Part shown: positions 1-8,320 of the stretch, piece after piece
Numbering within the stretch: position 1 is the stretch's first letter
Layout: every line of letters begins with the position of its first letter
NCBI GenBank assembly: GCA_020636645.1
Contig: JACJXO010000001.1
Coordinates: 248,001-312,000, forward strand
DNA from: Chitinophagales bacterium
GTDB taxonomy: Bacteria > Bacteroidota > Bacteroidia > Chitinophagales > BACL12
Length of the DNA: 64,000 bases
Direction of reading: 5' to 3'
Notes under the pieces: generated by a model
Database searches by the model: none
What the model saw: the letters and a program-made list of their open reading frames with translations, nothing else
What the model was told of the DNA's origin: nothing
Translations under genes and position numbers: made by a program

Positions 1-108
1 TGCGGAGAAGGCCCGGAGTTGGAGTGGATGCCACCACTTACCTCAGGCAGCTATCTGTTAACAGTTACAGGCCGGACCACAGGTAGCACGATGCTGATCG
101 TGAAGTAA
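1..108 (+). CDS. 3' end of a T9SS-secreted protein (partial)
   Basis: The first base is in frame with an open reading frame that runs off the left edge and ends at TAA (106-108). The 35 visible residues end in a beta-strand pattern (LTSGSYLLTV, then a basic/Gly turn, then TMLIVK). This is the usual last strand pair of a type IX secretion type A sorting domain, which is cleaved when cargo is attached to or released from the outer membrane. The passenger domain lies outside the window, so the function is unknown. Its stop codon touches the stop codon of the convergent stress-protein gene. Confidence 0.7.
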   Translation, partial: CGEGPELEWMPPLTSGSYLLTVTGRTTGSTMLIVK

Positions 109-957
109 TCAATGTACAGGACGGAAACTGATAACCGGTATAGGCGATTGTGCGATCACTTTACTGGTTCGGTTACCAAATATCAGTTCGGTAACCAGGC
201 TCTGAGGTTCAGACATGACCACGAGCAGGTCTGCACGTATCTCTGATGCATACTCCACAACAGAACGACTTACCGTATCATAGCGAATGATCTCCGTGTG
301 GCATTTGATACCCTGTGAACGAATATGCAGCGCAGCAGACTCCAGTTTCTCCAACAGTGACTTTCTGCTGAAACTGAATTCTTCCATAAACTCTGAAACA
401 GCCAACAAATAGACTGTACTGTTGAAACGCATAGCAAAGCGGATGATACGATCCACTTTTTCATTTGTGTGCCTGGTCAGGTCTATAGGCAACAGTATAT
501 TCCTGAAATGGATCTTTTCCGGGTGACTGCGACAGGTGAGGATAGGAAACCCTGCTTCATTGATCATTCTTCCTGTGTTCAGACCTAAGCCACCACGGTG
601 TCCTGCTGATCTTTCGCCGCTGGTGCCTATACAGCACAACTCTATTTCAAAGTTTGCGGCGTAGTTCAGGATCGTCTGTGCCACCGAGTCTTCAGACAAT
701 TTATAGTCTGCATGGATCCTGAAGGCTCCGCCACTCCGGTTCCTGAATGTTCGCAACTGCTGTCTGATATCCTGCAAGAGTGCACGGTAGGTACGCACAT
801 CACCCCCCTGTTTTCTAAGCATCTCCCTGTTGGCCACATGGATCAGATGAATACCACTGTCTGTGCGGTTGGCATAGAAAACCGCATATTCAAGTGCTGC
901 AAATGACTCTTCAGAAAAATCAGTAGGTACCAGTACCTGCTTGGCATAGCGGTTCAT
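109..957 (-). CDS. tandem-domain universal stress protein
   Basis: A 282-residue cytoplasmic protein made of two consecutive UspA-like alpha/beta domains. The first starts at residue 8 (VLVPTDFSEES) and the second near residue 152 (NILLPIDLTR). Each begins with the short hydrophobic strand and conserved Asp typical of the family. Two-domain Usp proteins of about 280 residues are common in Bacteroidota and are usually linked to stress or stationary phase, but no biochemical activity can be deduced. The expected nucleotide-binding G-x2-G-x9-G pattern in domain 1 (near GTSGERSAGHRGG) is only partly kept, and domain 2 has GN in a degraded version. It is divergent from the nucleoside phosphorylase gene with 33 bases between the starts. 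A similar two-domain protein lies at 9942. Confidence 0.85.
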   Translation of the reverse strand: MNRYAKQVLVPTDFSEESFAALEYAVFYANRTDSGIHLIHVANREMLRKQGGDVRTYRALLQDIRQQLRTFRNRSGGAFRIHADYKLSEDSVAQTILNYAANFEIELCCIGTSGERSAGHRGGLGLNTGRMINEAGFPILTCRSHPEKIHFRNILLPIDLTRHTNEKVDRIIRFAMRFNSTVYLLAVSEFMEEFSFSRKSLLEKLESAALHIRSQGIKCHTEIIRYDTVSRSVVEYASEIRADLLVVMSEPQSLVTELIFGNRTSKVIAQSPIPVISFRPVH

Positions 958-977
958 CAGCCGTTAAAGTTACGCAG

Positions 978-985
978 TATCTTTG
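978..985 (+). promoter_or_regulatory. -7 box of the nucleoside phosphorylase promoter
   Basis: TATCTTTG matches the Bacteroidota housekeeping -7 consensus TAnnTTTG exactly and ends 5 bases before the ATG at 991. No clear -33 TTG is visible at the usual distance. The transcript would be leaderless or nearly so. Confidence 0.5.
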
Positions 986-990
986 GTTGC

Positions 991-1863
991 ATGGAACAAG
1001 TGCGAGCAAGTGAGATGATCCTGAATGACGATGGTTCTGTATATCACCTGCATCTGAAACCAGACCATATAGCAGACACCATCATTACCGTGGGTGATCC
1101 CGACAGGGTAGATAGTGTAAGCAGGCATTTTGACCGCATTGAATTCAAAGGCGTTAAGAGAGAATTCGTTACGCATACAGGCTACATCGGACAAAAACGT
1201 CTGACTGTTCTGTCAACAGGCATAGGGCCAGACAACATAGATATCGTACTGAATGAACTGGACATGCTGGCCAACATGGATCTGGAGAACAGGCAGGTCA
1301 GGAAGGTACATAAAACGCTCACCATCATTAGGCTGGGCACATCAGGTACCATTTGCAGCGACATTCCGGTACATTCTCTGATCGTTTCTGACGGAGCAGC
1401 AGGTCTGGATAATCTGCTCCACTTTTACCATGCAGAAAAAACGGAAGAAGAGACTGCCATGGAGCAGGCATTCAACAGCTGGATGGACCTTCCTTCAGGT
1501 ATTGTTCCCTATTTTTTTCTGGCCGATAAAGAATTGGTGCAGGCATTTGGCTCCGGTTTTACATCCGGTATTACCCTGACCGCACCCGGTTTTTACGGAC
1601 CTCAGGGAAGACAGGTACATGCAGCCATTCGCATTCCCGATCTGCTTGACAGAGCGGCAGGTTTTCGATCTGGCCAGACACGTATCACCAATATTGAAAT
1701 GGAAAGTGCTGCCATATTCGGTCTGTGCAGGGCATTGGGTCACCGTGCAGGATCGGTAAATGTCATTCTTGCCAACCGGGCCACAGGGCAGTTTTCGGTT
1801 GATCCGCATCGGGCGGTGGAACAAATGATCATCCAGGCTCTGGAAGTGATCACCCGTTGCTGA
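991..1863 (+). CDS. nucleoside phosphorylase, uridine phosphorylase type
   Basis: A 290-residue cytosolic enzyme of the PNP/UDP phosphorylase superfamily, which splits nucleosides with phosphate into base and ribose 1-phosphate. Visible motifs are ITVGDPDRV (residues 32-40, phosphate/ribose site), STGIGPDNIDIVLNEL (about 70-85), IRLGTSGT (about 113-120) and the late NIEMESAAIFGL segment (about 234-245), whose Met-Glu binds ribose. The length is longer than E. coli Udp (about 253) but usual for the Bacteroidota form. The ATG at 991 follows a -7 box; a second Met at residue 9 is possible. Its stop codon touches that of mqnA. The exact nucleoside preference cannot be read from sequence. Confidence 0.85.
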   Translation: MEQVRASEMILNDDGSVYHLHLKPDHIADTIITVGDPDRVDSVSRHFDRIEFKGVKREFVTHTGYIGQKRLTVLSTGIGPDNIDIVLNELDMLANMDLENRQVRKVHKTLTIIRLGTSGTICSDIPVHSLIVSDGAAGLDNLLHFYHAEKTEEETAMEQAFNSWMDLPSGIVPYFFLADKELVQAFGSGFTSGITLTAPGFYGPQGRQVHAAIRIPDLLDRAAGFRSGQTRITNIEMESAAIFGLCRALGHRAGSVNVILANRATGQFSVDPHRAVEQMIIQALEVITRC

Positions 1864-2619
1864 TCAAAGCAATGGCAGTTCAGCGGCGTGACGCAGATAC
1901 AGCTCCATACCGGCCTTTTTTCTATCATCCAGACGATAACTGATATGCCTGGTGTAATAGGTGAACAGATCGGCAGCAGATAATCCTTCTACGCTGACCA
2001 GTTCAGCAACTTCCTTCAGATGCTGCAAACCGGTTTCAAAAGCATCATTCAGTTTTCTTTCCAGGTCTTCATCTCGTTCCTTCCTGGTGATCCAGGCAGC
2101 AAAAACAAAATCAGTATCTGTTAGCCGAATCCACTCTTCTGCAAGATCCAGTACATAAGGGTACTGTCCGTGCCAGGGAAAACTTTTATCGCCAATGACC
2201 AGTGCTCCTTCACCCGATTGCAGCATTCCGGGGTGTACATCTGCCGATATCCATTCCGGTTCTGACCAGTTATTCAATGAATAAATGATCCTGATCAACC
2301 GGACCGATGTCAGTGAATGTGCATCGAGATATACTTTCCTTAATGTTTCGGGAGGCTCGTGCGAAAACAAGCAAACAGTGCGCACACTGCCGGCTGCTCC
2401 TATACAATAATGGGTCAGCAACCTGGCATCTGCCATGCTGTTCAGGGTGATGACCGGGGCCAGCGCAATATCTACTTCGTTGTTCATTAGCCGTTTACCT
2501 CCGGCCGATGGTGTATCCAGAAACACTTCAAAGAATTCTGTCAGACCCGACTTCTGTAAACCAAACAGAAAAGGCCTGGTATTCCAGTAAGAGACGAGTG
2601 ATATGGAAGTCTTATGCAT
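1864..2619 (-). CDS. mqnA: MqnA, chorismate dehydratase of the futalosine menaquinone pathway
   Basis: A 251-residue protein of the MqnA/MqnD periplasmic-binding-protein-like fold. It removes water from chorismate to give 3-enolpyruvyl-benzoate, the first step of menaquinone synthesis by the futalosine route. Diagnostic segments are the N-terminal VSYWNTRPFLFGL, the PSAGGKRL turn and VDIALAPV, followed by the hinge region around YLDAHSLTSV. It is the last gene of a minus-strand run: its ATG lies inside the end of the histidine phosphatase gene (8-base overlap), so translation is probably coupled. MqnE, acting one step later, is two genes upstream. Confidence 0.88.
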   Translation of the reverse strand: MHKTSISLVSYWNTRPFLFGLQKSGLTEFFEVFLDTPSAGGKRLMNNEVDIALAPVITLNSMADARLLTHYCIGAAGSVRTVCLFSHEPPETLRKVYLDAHSLTSVRLIRIIYSLNNWSEPEWISADVHPGMLQSGEGALVIGDKSFPWHGQYPYVLDLAEEWIRLTDTDFVFAAWITRKERDEDLERKLNDAFETGLQHLKEVAELVSVEGLSAADLFTYYTRHISYRLDDRKKAGMELYLRHAAELPLL

Positions 2620-3217
2620 GCAGGTGGCTCAGGTCGTTTTCTCTGATCATCCGGGCATCATGGCCATCCCATCTGACCACATACAAACACAGGTTATGAT
2701 GCGGATAGGCATCCATTTCCTGTAATGTTCTGTTGAATAAAGTACATAGCAAGATGCGCATACTTCGGCCATGCGAACAGATAAGCACCTTCTTTTCTTC
2801 GGTCTGATCGAGATGTTTCAGAAAGATCTGAAGTCTTTCCTGAACTTCAAGCGGACTCTCCCCTCCGCTGATCCTGTTGCTGACCTGCCCTTGTTTCCAG
2901 GCCTTGATCAGATCGTGAAACTCACGGTAAGAATTTCCACTAACCTGTCCTTCATGACGCCCCCAGCTGATCTCATCAAGTTCTGCGAATTTTTCTACAG
3001 GAATATCCATTTGTACAAAGGGCTCGATGCTTTCATAGGTACGCTGCAGTGAAGAGATGTAGATCTTTTCAAAACCTGCCTCCTTGTACTGTTCATGAAA
3101 TTGCGCTGCCTGCCTCCTTCCGGTTTCATTCAGCGAGCTGTTCACACCTCTGCCCTGCACAATACCCTTTTTGTTGAGGTCTGTTTCGCCGTGTCTGATC
3201 AGATACAGTTCTTTCAT
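2612..3217 (-). CDS. histidine phosphatase family protein
   Basis: A 201-residue member of the histidine phosphatase (phosphoglycerate mutase-like) superfamily. The catalytic RHGET starts at residue 8 (Arg8, His9), the second catalytic group appears as WGRHEG near residue 90, and the C-terminal SHGRSM carries the second active-site His. Relatives include CobC-type phosphatases and broad sugar-phosphate phosphatases, and the substrate cannot be deduced. It sits between mqnE (1-base gap) and mqnA (8-base overlap), so it is co-expressed with menaquinone synthesis. That hints at a link to the pathway but does not prove one. Confidence 0.82.
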   Translation of the reverse strand: MKELYLIRHGETDLNKKGIVQGRGVNSSLNETGRRQAAQFHEQYKEAGFEKIYISSLQRTYESIEPFVQMDIPVEKFAELDEISWGRHEGQVSGNSYREFHDLIKAWKQGQVSNRISGGESPLEVQERLQIFLKHLDQTEEKKVLICSHGRSMRILLCTLFNRTLQEMDAYPHHNLCLYVVRWDGHDARMIRENDLSHLHA

Positions 3218-3218
3218 G

Positions 3219-4406
3219 TCAGTCCACTACAGGCAGTGCCATCATGGCACCATCAGGCCCTTCTGCAAATTCAATGTCTGTATAATCAGTCAGGGTATGA
3301 TACAACGTATCTCTTTCAACCGGTTTGCGTCTCACGTTTCTGATCATTTCAACCAGGTCTCTTGTGCTCATGACAGGTGATTGTTCTTCGGCTCCGGCCA
3401 TGCTGTAGATCTTCGTGCTGTCATCAATGGTACCATCCACATCATTCACTCCGAAATCAAGTGAAAGCTGCGCAAGTTGCCTTCCCAGCATAGGCCAGTA
3501 GGCTTTGATATGCGGAAAATTATCGAGGTAGATGCGAGATACGGCATAATTGCGCAGGTCTTCCACAGCCGATACTTCCGGCAAATGACTCATCTGGTTA
3601 TTCTGGTTGCGGAACTTAAGCGGAATGAAGGTATTAAACCCACCAGTTTCATCCTGCAGAGACCGCAGCCTTTCCATGTGGTCAATACGATGTGCATAGG
3701 TTTCTATGTGACCATACAGAATGGTGGCATTGCTGTGCATGCCCAACTCATGAGCAGTGCGGTGGATCTCCAGCCAGGTATTGCTGTCGCATTTATCTCC
3801 ACAGATCTCTGCCCTAATCTCTTCATCAAAGATCTCTGCACCCCCGCCAGGCAAAGAATCCAGACCAGCTTCCTGCAAGAAAGCAAGTCCTTCACGATAA
3901 CTCATTTTAGCCTTGCGGATCATATATTCCAGCTCTACCGCAGTATAACCTTTGATATGCAGTTGCGGTGCCAGTTGCCTGATCTCTCTCAAAAGGTCTG
4001 CAAAGAATGCCAGGTTCATCTGTGGCAATACTCCCCCCACAATATGCACCTCCGTTACAGGCTTGTCAGCATAAGACCGGACAATGTCCAGCATCTGCTC
4101 TTTGGTCATGACCCAGCCTTCATCCTGTTGCTTGATCAGCCTGGAATAAGAGCAGAACTTGCAGCTGAACACGCAGAGATTGGTTGGTTCAATATGAAAA
4201 TTCCGGTTGAAGTAGGTGGTATCACCATGTCTTTCCTCCCGGATATGATTAGCCAGGGCACCCAGCAAGCCGGTGCCTGCCTTTTCATACAGCATGACTC
4301 CGTCTTCCGGGCTGATACGTTCATGTTGTAACACCTTATTGACGATCTTTTGCAGGTTCATATCACCACCTGCCAGTTGCATCCAGCGCTTTTCCATTGC
4401 ACTCAT
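3219..4406 (-). CDS. mqnE: MqnE, aminofutalosine synthase (radical SAM)
   Basis: A 395-residue radical SAM enzyme that joins the adenosyl radical to 3-enolpyruvyl-benzoate to make aminofutalosine in menaquinone synthesis. The iron-sulfur motif CxxxCxxC is at Cys78, Cys82 and Cys85, preceded by NFHIEPTNLCVF, which is typical of MqnE rather than MqnC. HIVGGV (about 121-126) and the PGGGAEIF stretch also fit. The ATG at 4406 is used; Met16 (at 4361) is an alternative start. It lies 33 bases downstream of the metalloprotease gene and 1 base before the phosphatase gene. MqnB, MqnC and MqnD are not in this window. Confidence 0.88.
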   Translation of the reverse strand: MSAMEKRWMQLAGGDMNLQKIVNKVLQHERISPEDGVMLYEKAGTGLLGALANHIREERHGDTTYFNRNFHIEPTNLCVFSCKFCSYSRLIKQQDEGWVMTKEQMLDIVRSYADKPVTEVHIVGGVLPQMNLAFFADLLREIRQLAPQLHIKGYTAVELEYMIRKAKMSYREGLAFLQEAGLDSLPGGGAEIFDEEIRAEICGDKCDSNTWLEIHRTAHELGMHSNATILYGHIETYAHRIDHMERLRSLQDETGGFNTFIPLKFRNQNNQMSHLPEVSAVEDLRNYAVSRIYLDNFPHIKAYWPMLGRQLAQLSLDFGVNDVDGTIDDSTKIYSMAGAEEQSPVMSTRDLVEMIRNVRRKPVERDTLYHTLTDYTDIEFAEGPDGAMMALPVVD

Positions 4407-4439
4407 CTTAACTTCTAAACAAGATCTGTACGGCTGCGT

Positions 4440-5705
4440 TCAACGCAACAGCACAACTTTTCCATTCACGGTCTTGAGACCATCTGATGCCATGACAAAA
4501 TAGGCTCCGTTGGGCAGATCGTTCAGGTCCAGACCAACAGGCAACCTGCTGTCATGGGTAAGCTGAATGACCTGTTGCCCTAACACGTTATATACACCTA
4601 CTTCTATTGTGGTGCTGTCAAGTCTGTCTATCGGCAGCCAGGCAAAACCGGTTGTTGGATTCGGATAAATAAAGACTGGCTCATCGCCGGGTGGCAAAGA
4701 ATCATTGGTTACCACCAAAGCACAGGCAACCACAGACGCCCTTTCATCTTCCAGAACAGACCGCATGATATTGGCCTGCCCCTGGGTGAACATGTACATG
4801 CAGGTATCATCAGAATAATCCATGTAGTTCATGAACATGATACCCGGCGGATTCGGGCTGCAGGCATCGGTTGCAGGATAACTCAGGCATCCGTAGGTGG
4901 GTCCTGCCTGATTGGGCGTATCTGCCACGCCATCACTTCCTGCACAGCTGTTTCCGTCATCGCCCCAGACGTGCTTAAGTCCAAGCCAGTGCCCGATCTC
5001 ATGGGTGGCTGTACGCCCCCGGTTGTATGGCGGAACAGCTGACCCTCCTGAGCCAAACCATTTATAGCCTACTACTATGCCATCTTTGGTAAGACTTGTT
5101 CCCGGCGGAGCGGCATAGCCAAGAATAAGCGCCCCAAGGTCACAAACCCAGATATTCAGGTAACAGGTAGCATCCCACGGATCGTGGCCTCCTGTTGAAT
5201 CTGCCTTTACTTTTTCTGAATTATTATCGGCAGTGATGGGTGCATTGATATCCCACTGGGTAATACTGGTCTCAGTTCGTGTAATACCTGTGGTAGGATT
5301 TCCATCCGGATCCAGGGCCGCCAGTCTGAACTCGATCAAAGCATCGCCTGCATTGTCTGCAAAATCAGCAGGTATCTTATCTGCATCATCATTTAACAGA
5401 CGAAAATCATTATTCAGCACTTCGATCTGTGAGTATATCTGATCATCACTGATATTTTCAGACGTATTACTGTAAACCACATGCACCACAACAGGAATAT
5501 AGTACACTTCATCTTCCGTCAGGCGCCCGTAACTTTGAGTGGTTGCCCGCTCTCTGATCGTTTCCTGCAGATCTGCAAGCGATGGATCGTCCTGACTGAG
5601 TTGCTCCAGATATCCGGCAGAAAAACAGCGTTCCACCTGACTGTAACTGCCAACAGAAAGCAGAGACAAACAGGCTAACAGACAGGCTGATGAAAATCGC
5701 ATCAT
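4440..5705 (-). CDS. secreted pappalysin-type zinc metalloprotease with T9SS sorting domain
   Basis: A 421-residue exported protease of the M43 (pappalysin/cytophagalysin) family. It has a signal peptide (about residues 1-22, ending near SYSQ). The metzincin zinc motif HExxHxxGxxH is at His235, Glu236, His239 and His245, and a Met-turn region follows (NYMDYSDDTC). Several Cys around residues 250-290 could form disulfides. The C-terminus from about residue 345 (YPNPTTGFAWLP to GKVVLLR) is a T9SS type A sorting domain, so the enzyme is probably delivered to the cell surface or medium. A -7 box sits 5 bases upstream. It lies in line with mqnE but has no obvious functional link to it. Confidence 0.9.
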   Translation of the reverse strand: MMRFSSACLLACLSLLSVGSYSQVERCFSAGYLEQLSQDDPSLADLQETIRERATTQSYGRLTEDEVYYIPVVVHVVYSNTSENISDDQIYSQIEVLNNDFRLLNDDADKIPADFADNAGDALIEFRLAALDPDGNPTTGITRTETSITQWDINAPITADNNSEKVKADSTGGHDPWDATCYLNIWVCDLGALILGYAAPPGTSLTKDGIVVGYKWFGSGGSAVPPYNRGRTATHEIGHWLGLKHVWGDDGNSCAGSDGVADTPNQAGPTYGCLSYPATDACSPNPPGIMFMNYMDYSDDTCMYMFTQGQANIMRSVLEDERASVVACALVVTNDSLPPGDEPVFIYPNPTTGFAWLPIDRLDSTTIEVGVYNVLGQQVIQLTHDSRLPVGLDLNDLPNGAYFVMASDGLKTVNGKVVLLR

Positions 5706-5709
5706 AGGT

Positions 5710-5717
5710 CAAAATTA
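5710..5717 (-). promoter_or_regulatory. -7 box of the metalloprotease promoter
   Basis: On the minus strand the sequence reads TAATTTTG, matching TAnnTTTG, and lies 5 bases before the ATG at 5705. This suggests a leaderless or very short leader. No clear -33 element was seen. Confidence 0.42.
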
Positions 5718-5737
5718 AGAACTTTCAGAACGACCAT

Positions 5738-6778
5738 TTATTTCAGCTGGGCCGCATAGGTTCGCCATTTCTCAAGCACCCCGGCAAAATCATCAGGTAA
5801 TGGTGCATGAAAAAGGAGGTCTTCGCCCGAAACCGGGTGCACAAACCCCAGACTAATGGCATGTAATGCATGTCTGGGAATGATCTGAAAGCAGTTATCA
5901 ATAAATTGCCTGTACCTGGTAAAAATGGTTCCCTGCACAATGCGGTCACCGCCGTAGGTGTCATCATTGAATATAGGATGACCGATATGCTGCATGTGAA
6001 CTCTGATCTGATGCGTTCTGCCCGTTTCCAGGCGACATTCAACCAGTGCAACATAGCCCAGGTTCTCCAGCAAACGATAATGGGTAACCGCATGTTTACC
6101 AATGGCAGGATCATCATACACATCAAAAAGTTTTCTGAACCGGGCATGCCTGGCAATATTTCCGGTAATGGTACCTGTTTCCTCCTCCAACTCTCCCCAT
6201 ACCAAAGCCTGGTAGCGCCTGTACACCGTATGCTCAAAGAACTGCCTGGCCAGATGCTGCATGGCAGTTTCAGACTTGGCCACTACCAGCAAACCGGAAG
6301 TATTCTTATCTATGCGATGTACCAGCCCCGGACGAAAATCATCATCACCCGGCAGGTTGTCCTTACCCAGATGAAACATCAAGGCATTGATCAGGGTGCC
6401 ACTGAAATTTCCCACGCCCGGGTGTACCACCATGCCTGCAGGTTTATTGACCACCAGCAAATGTTCATCTTCAAAAACAATATCCAGCGGAATATCTTCC
6501 GGTTCAAGACTGTAATTGTCTTCCCGAACAGGCAGGATCAGTTGCACATCATCGCCCGGCCTGACCTTGTAGTTTGATTTGACTATCTGACCGTTCACAC
6601 GAATGCAACCGGCATCAGCAGCTGACTGTACTTTGGTGCGGCTGGTATTCTCCAGTCTGTTGACCAGAAATTTATCTATCCGCAAAGGCTCCTGACCTCT
6701 GTCAATCACCACCCGGAAGTACTCTGTGAGATCTTCCTCCAACGGCTCCTGCTGCTGTTTCTCATCCTGTTCTGCCAT
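5738..6778 (-). CDS. rluD: RluD-family 23S rRNA pseudouridine synthase
   Basis: A 346-residue RNA-modifying enzyme that converts uridines of 23S rRNA to pseudouridine. An S4 RNA-binding domain covers about residues 31-80 (RIDKFLVNRL to PGDDVQL). The catalytic motif HRIDKNTSGLL has the active Asp at 157, and the RTHQIRVH motif follows later. The frame is open upstream for 55 more codons, but that stretch is basic, not family-like, and overlaps lipB fully, so the ATG at 6778 (MAEQDEK) is chosen. It overlaps the 3' end of lipB by 17 bases, suggesting coupling. Confidence 0.88.
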   Translation of the reverse strand: MAEQDEKQQQEPLEEDLTEYFRVVIDRGQEPLRIDKFLVNRLENTSRTKVQSAADAGCIRVNGQIVKSNYKVRPGDDVQLILPVREDNYSLEPEDIPLDIVFEDEHLLVVNKPAGMVVHPGVGNFSGTLINALMFHLGKDNLPGDDDFRPGLVHRIDKNTSGLLVVAKSETAMQHLARQFFEHTVYRRYQALVWGELEEETGTITGNIARHARFRKLFDVYDDPAIGKHAVTHYRLLENLGYVALVECRLETGRTHQIRVHMQHIGHPIFNDDTYGGDRIVQGTIFTRYRQFIDNCFQIIPRHALHAISLGFVHPVSGEDLLFHAPLPDDFAGVLEKWRTYAAQLK

Positions 6779-7487
6779 CACTGATCTTACATTGAAATAC
6801 GTCAGAAAAATGCCTGAGAAAATGGCCCTTGACCTCTTCCATTGGAATTGTTTGCCTGAGCTCCTTTTCGATGGAAGTAACTCCTTTATCTGTGATACCA
6901 CATGGAACAATGAGCTCGAAGAAACGAAGGTCAGTATTGACATTCAGGGCGAAACCATGCATGGTCACCCACCTGCTGCAGCGAATACCCATGGCACATA
7001 TCTTCCTTGCCCGGAAAGGGTTATCCGGTTCCAGCCACACACCGGTAGCTCCAGGCAAGCGATCACCCTGTAGCCCGTATTCTCCAATAGTTCTGATGAT
7101 GACCTCTTCCAGATCCCGGAGATAGCGCCCAATATCTGTGTAGTAATGGTCCAGATCCAGGATCGGGTAACCCACCAACTGCCCTGGTCCATGAAAGGTC
7201 ACATCGCCTCCGCGATTGATGTGAAAGACCTCAACCCCCTGCTTTTCACCTGCGGTAATCAGCAGGTTACGACTGTCAGCATTCTTTCCCAGCGTAATGA
7301 CCGGTGGATGCTCCACCAGAAACAACTGATCAACCGTATCCTGCCGTGCAGATGGTTCCAGGGTTCTGTTGCTGATCTTTCGCTGCACAGTATCGCCGAA
7401 TACCCGCTCCTGCAGATCCCAGGCTTCTCCATATGCCATGTGACCCAGATCGCGAAAACTTACCGTTCTGGTACCTGTCAATTCCAT
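6762..7487 (-). CDS. lipB: LipB, octanoyl-[ACP]:protein octanoyltransferase
   Basis: A 241-residue enzyme that moves octanoyl groups from acyl carrier protein to lipoyl domains, the first step of endogenous lipoate synthesis. The family signature NRGGDVTFHGPGQLVGYP is at about 91-108. The catalytic Lys162 lies in RKICAMGIR and the catalytic Cys196 in VPCGITDKGVTS. Length and motif order are normal. It is divergent from the yraN gene (81 bases between starts) and overlaps rluD downstream. Dihydrolipoyl dehydrogenase, whose partner complexes need lipoate, is encoded at 49418. Confidence 0.92.
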   Translation of the reverse strand: MELTGTRTVSFRDLGHMAYGEAWDLQERVFGDTVQRKISNRTLEPSARQDTVDQLFLVEHPPVITLGKNADSRNLLITAGEKQGVEVFHINRGGDVTFHGPGQLVGYPILDLDHYYTDIGRYLRDLEEVIIRTIGEYGLQGDRLPGATGVWLEPDNPFRARKICAMGIRCSRWVTMHGFALNVNTDLRFFELIVPCGITDKGVTSIEKELRQTIPMEEVKGHFLRHFSDVFQCKISDGRTG

Positions 7488-7568
7488 GTTCTGTCAACGT
7501 TTGAGGCAACAAACAGTTCCTGCTTGTGTACCTTCATACCGCTTACTGGCAAAATAACAAAGAATTCC

Positions 7569-7943
7569 ATGAGCAGACATCTGGAACTGGGGAAACAGGG
7601 AGAAGAACTGGCCCGAAACTGGCTGGAGAAAAAAGGTTGGAAGATCCTGGAAATGAACTGGCGCTTCGGCAAAGCAGAAATAGATATCATTGCCCAAGAC
7701 CCGTATGGGTTGGTCATGATCGAAGTTAAAACACGAAGCAGCGGAATCCAGTTACCTGAAGGGGCTGTGAATCGCAAAAAACAGTCTCTTATGGCCAATG
7801 CGGCTGCCCAATATATATATGATACGAACTGGCAGGGCGAATGCAGGTTTGACGTACTGGCCATATTCATGTTACCGGGCAGGCAACCGGAGATCGAACA
7901 CTTTGAAGATGCTTTTTACCCCAACCCAACAGATGATCTGTGA
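7569..7943 (+). CDS. YraN/UPF0102 family endonuclease-like protein
   Basis: A 124-residue protein of the UPF0102 family, which has a Holliday-junction-resolvase/restriction endonuclease-like fold. The conserved start is GKQGEELARNWLEKKGW. The nuclease core follows: EMNWRFGKAEIDIIA (about 33-47) and VMIEVKTR (about 54-61), giving the E...D...ExK metal-binding layout. The ATG at 7569 is chosen because upstream in-frame sequence is antisense to lipB and not family-like. The stop overlaps the next gene's GTG start by four bases (GTGA). The substrate in vivo is not established for the family. Confidence 0.85.
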   Translation: MSRHLELGKQGEELARNWLEKKGWKILEMNWRFGKAEIDIIAQDPYGLVMIEVKTRSSGIQLPEGAVNRKKQSLMANAAAQYIYDTNWQGECRFDVLAIFMLPGRQPEIEHFEDAFYPNPTDDL

Positions 7944-8320
7944 TCAAAAGAATTCATCACATAGCCCTGATCACTGATGACCTTGACAGGTCCCTGCATT
8001 TTTATTCTACCATCTTAGGCTTCCGGGTACTCAGTAAATATTTCAGGGCCGATCGAAACAGTTGGAAGGTGGACCTGAAACTGGGCGATATACAACTGGA
8101 ACTTTTCACCTTTCCGGATGCACCGGCAAGGCCATCATGGCCTGAGGCAAGGGGACTCAGGCATCTGGCATTTGAGGTGGAAGACCTGCAGAAATGTCAT
8201 GCAGAACTCCTGCAGAATAACTGGGATGCAGAAGTTATCAGGAGGGACAACCTGACGGGGAAGAATTTTTTCTTTGCTTCCGATCCCGACGGAACCCCGA
8301 TAGAATTTTATGAAAGCTGA
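7940..8320 (+). CDS. YaeR-like VOC (glyoxalase-fold) protein
   Basis: A 126-residue single-domain vicinal-oxygen-chelate protein resembling the YaeR/SMU1112c glyoxalase-like group. It starts IHHIALITDDLDRSLHFYS (metal-ligand His near residue 6) and has RHLAFEVEDL in the middle and FFFASDPDGTPIEFYE at the end (Glu ligand). The start is GTG, overlapping the yraN stop. The only nearby ATG (7933) is in another frame, so the GTG is well supported. The role is probably small-molecule detoxification or metabolism, but the substrate is unknown. Its stop touches the stop of the sigma factor gene on the other strand. Confidence 0.8.
   Translation: MIKRIHHIALITDDLDRSLHFYSTILGFRVLSKYFRADRNSWKVDLKLGDIQLELFTFPDAPARPSWPEARGLRHLAFEVEDLQKCHAELLQNNWDAEVIRRDNLTGKNFFFASDPDGTPIEFYES

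Noticed and set aside
3477..4331. A 284-codon open frame on the plus strand antisense to mqnE
   Set aside because: It has no family resemblance and lies fully inside a well-supported radical SAM gene on the other strand; it follows from that gene's codon use.
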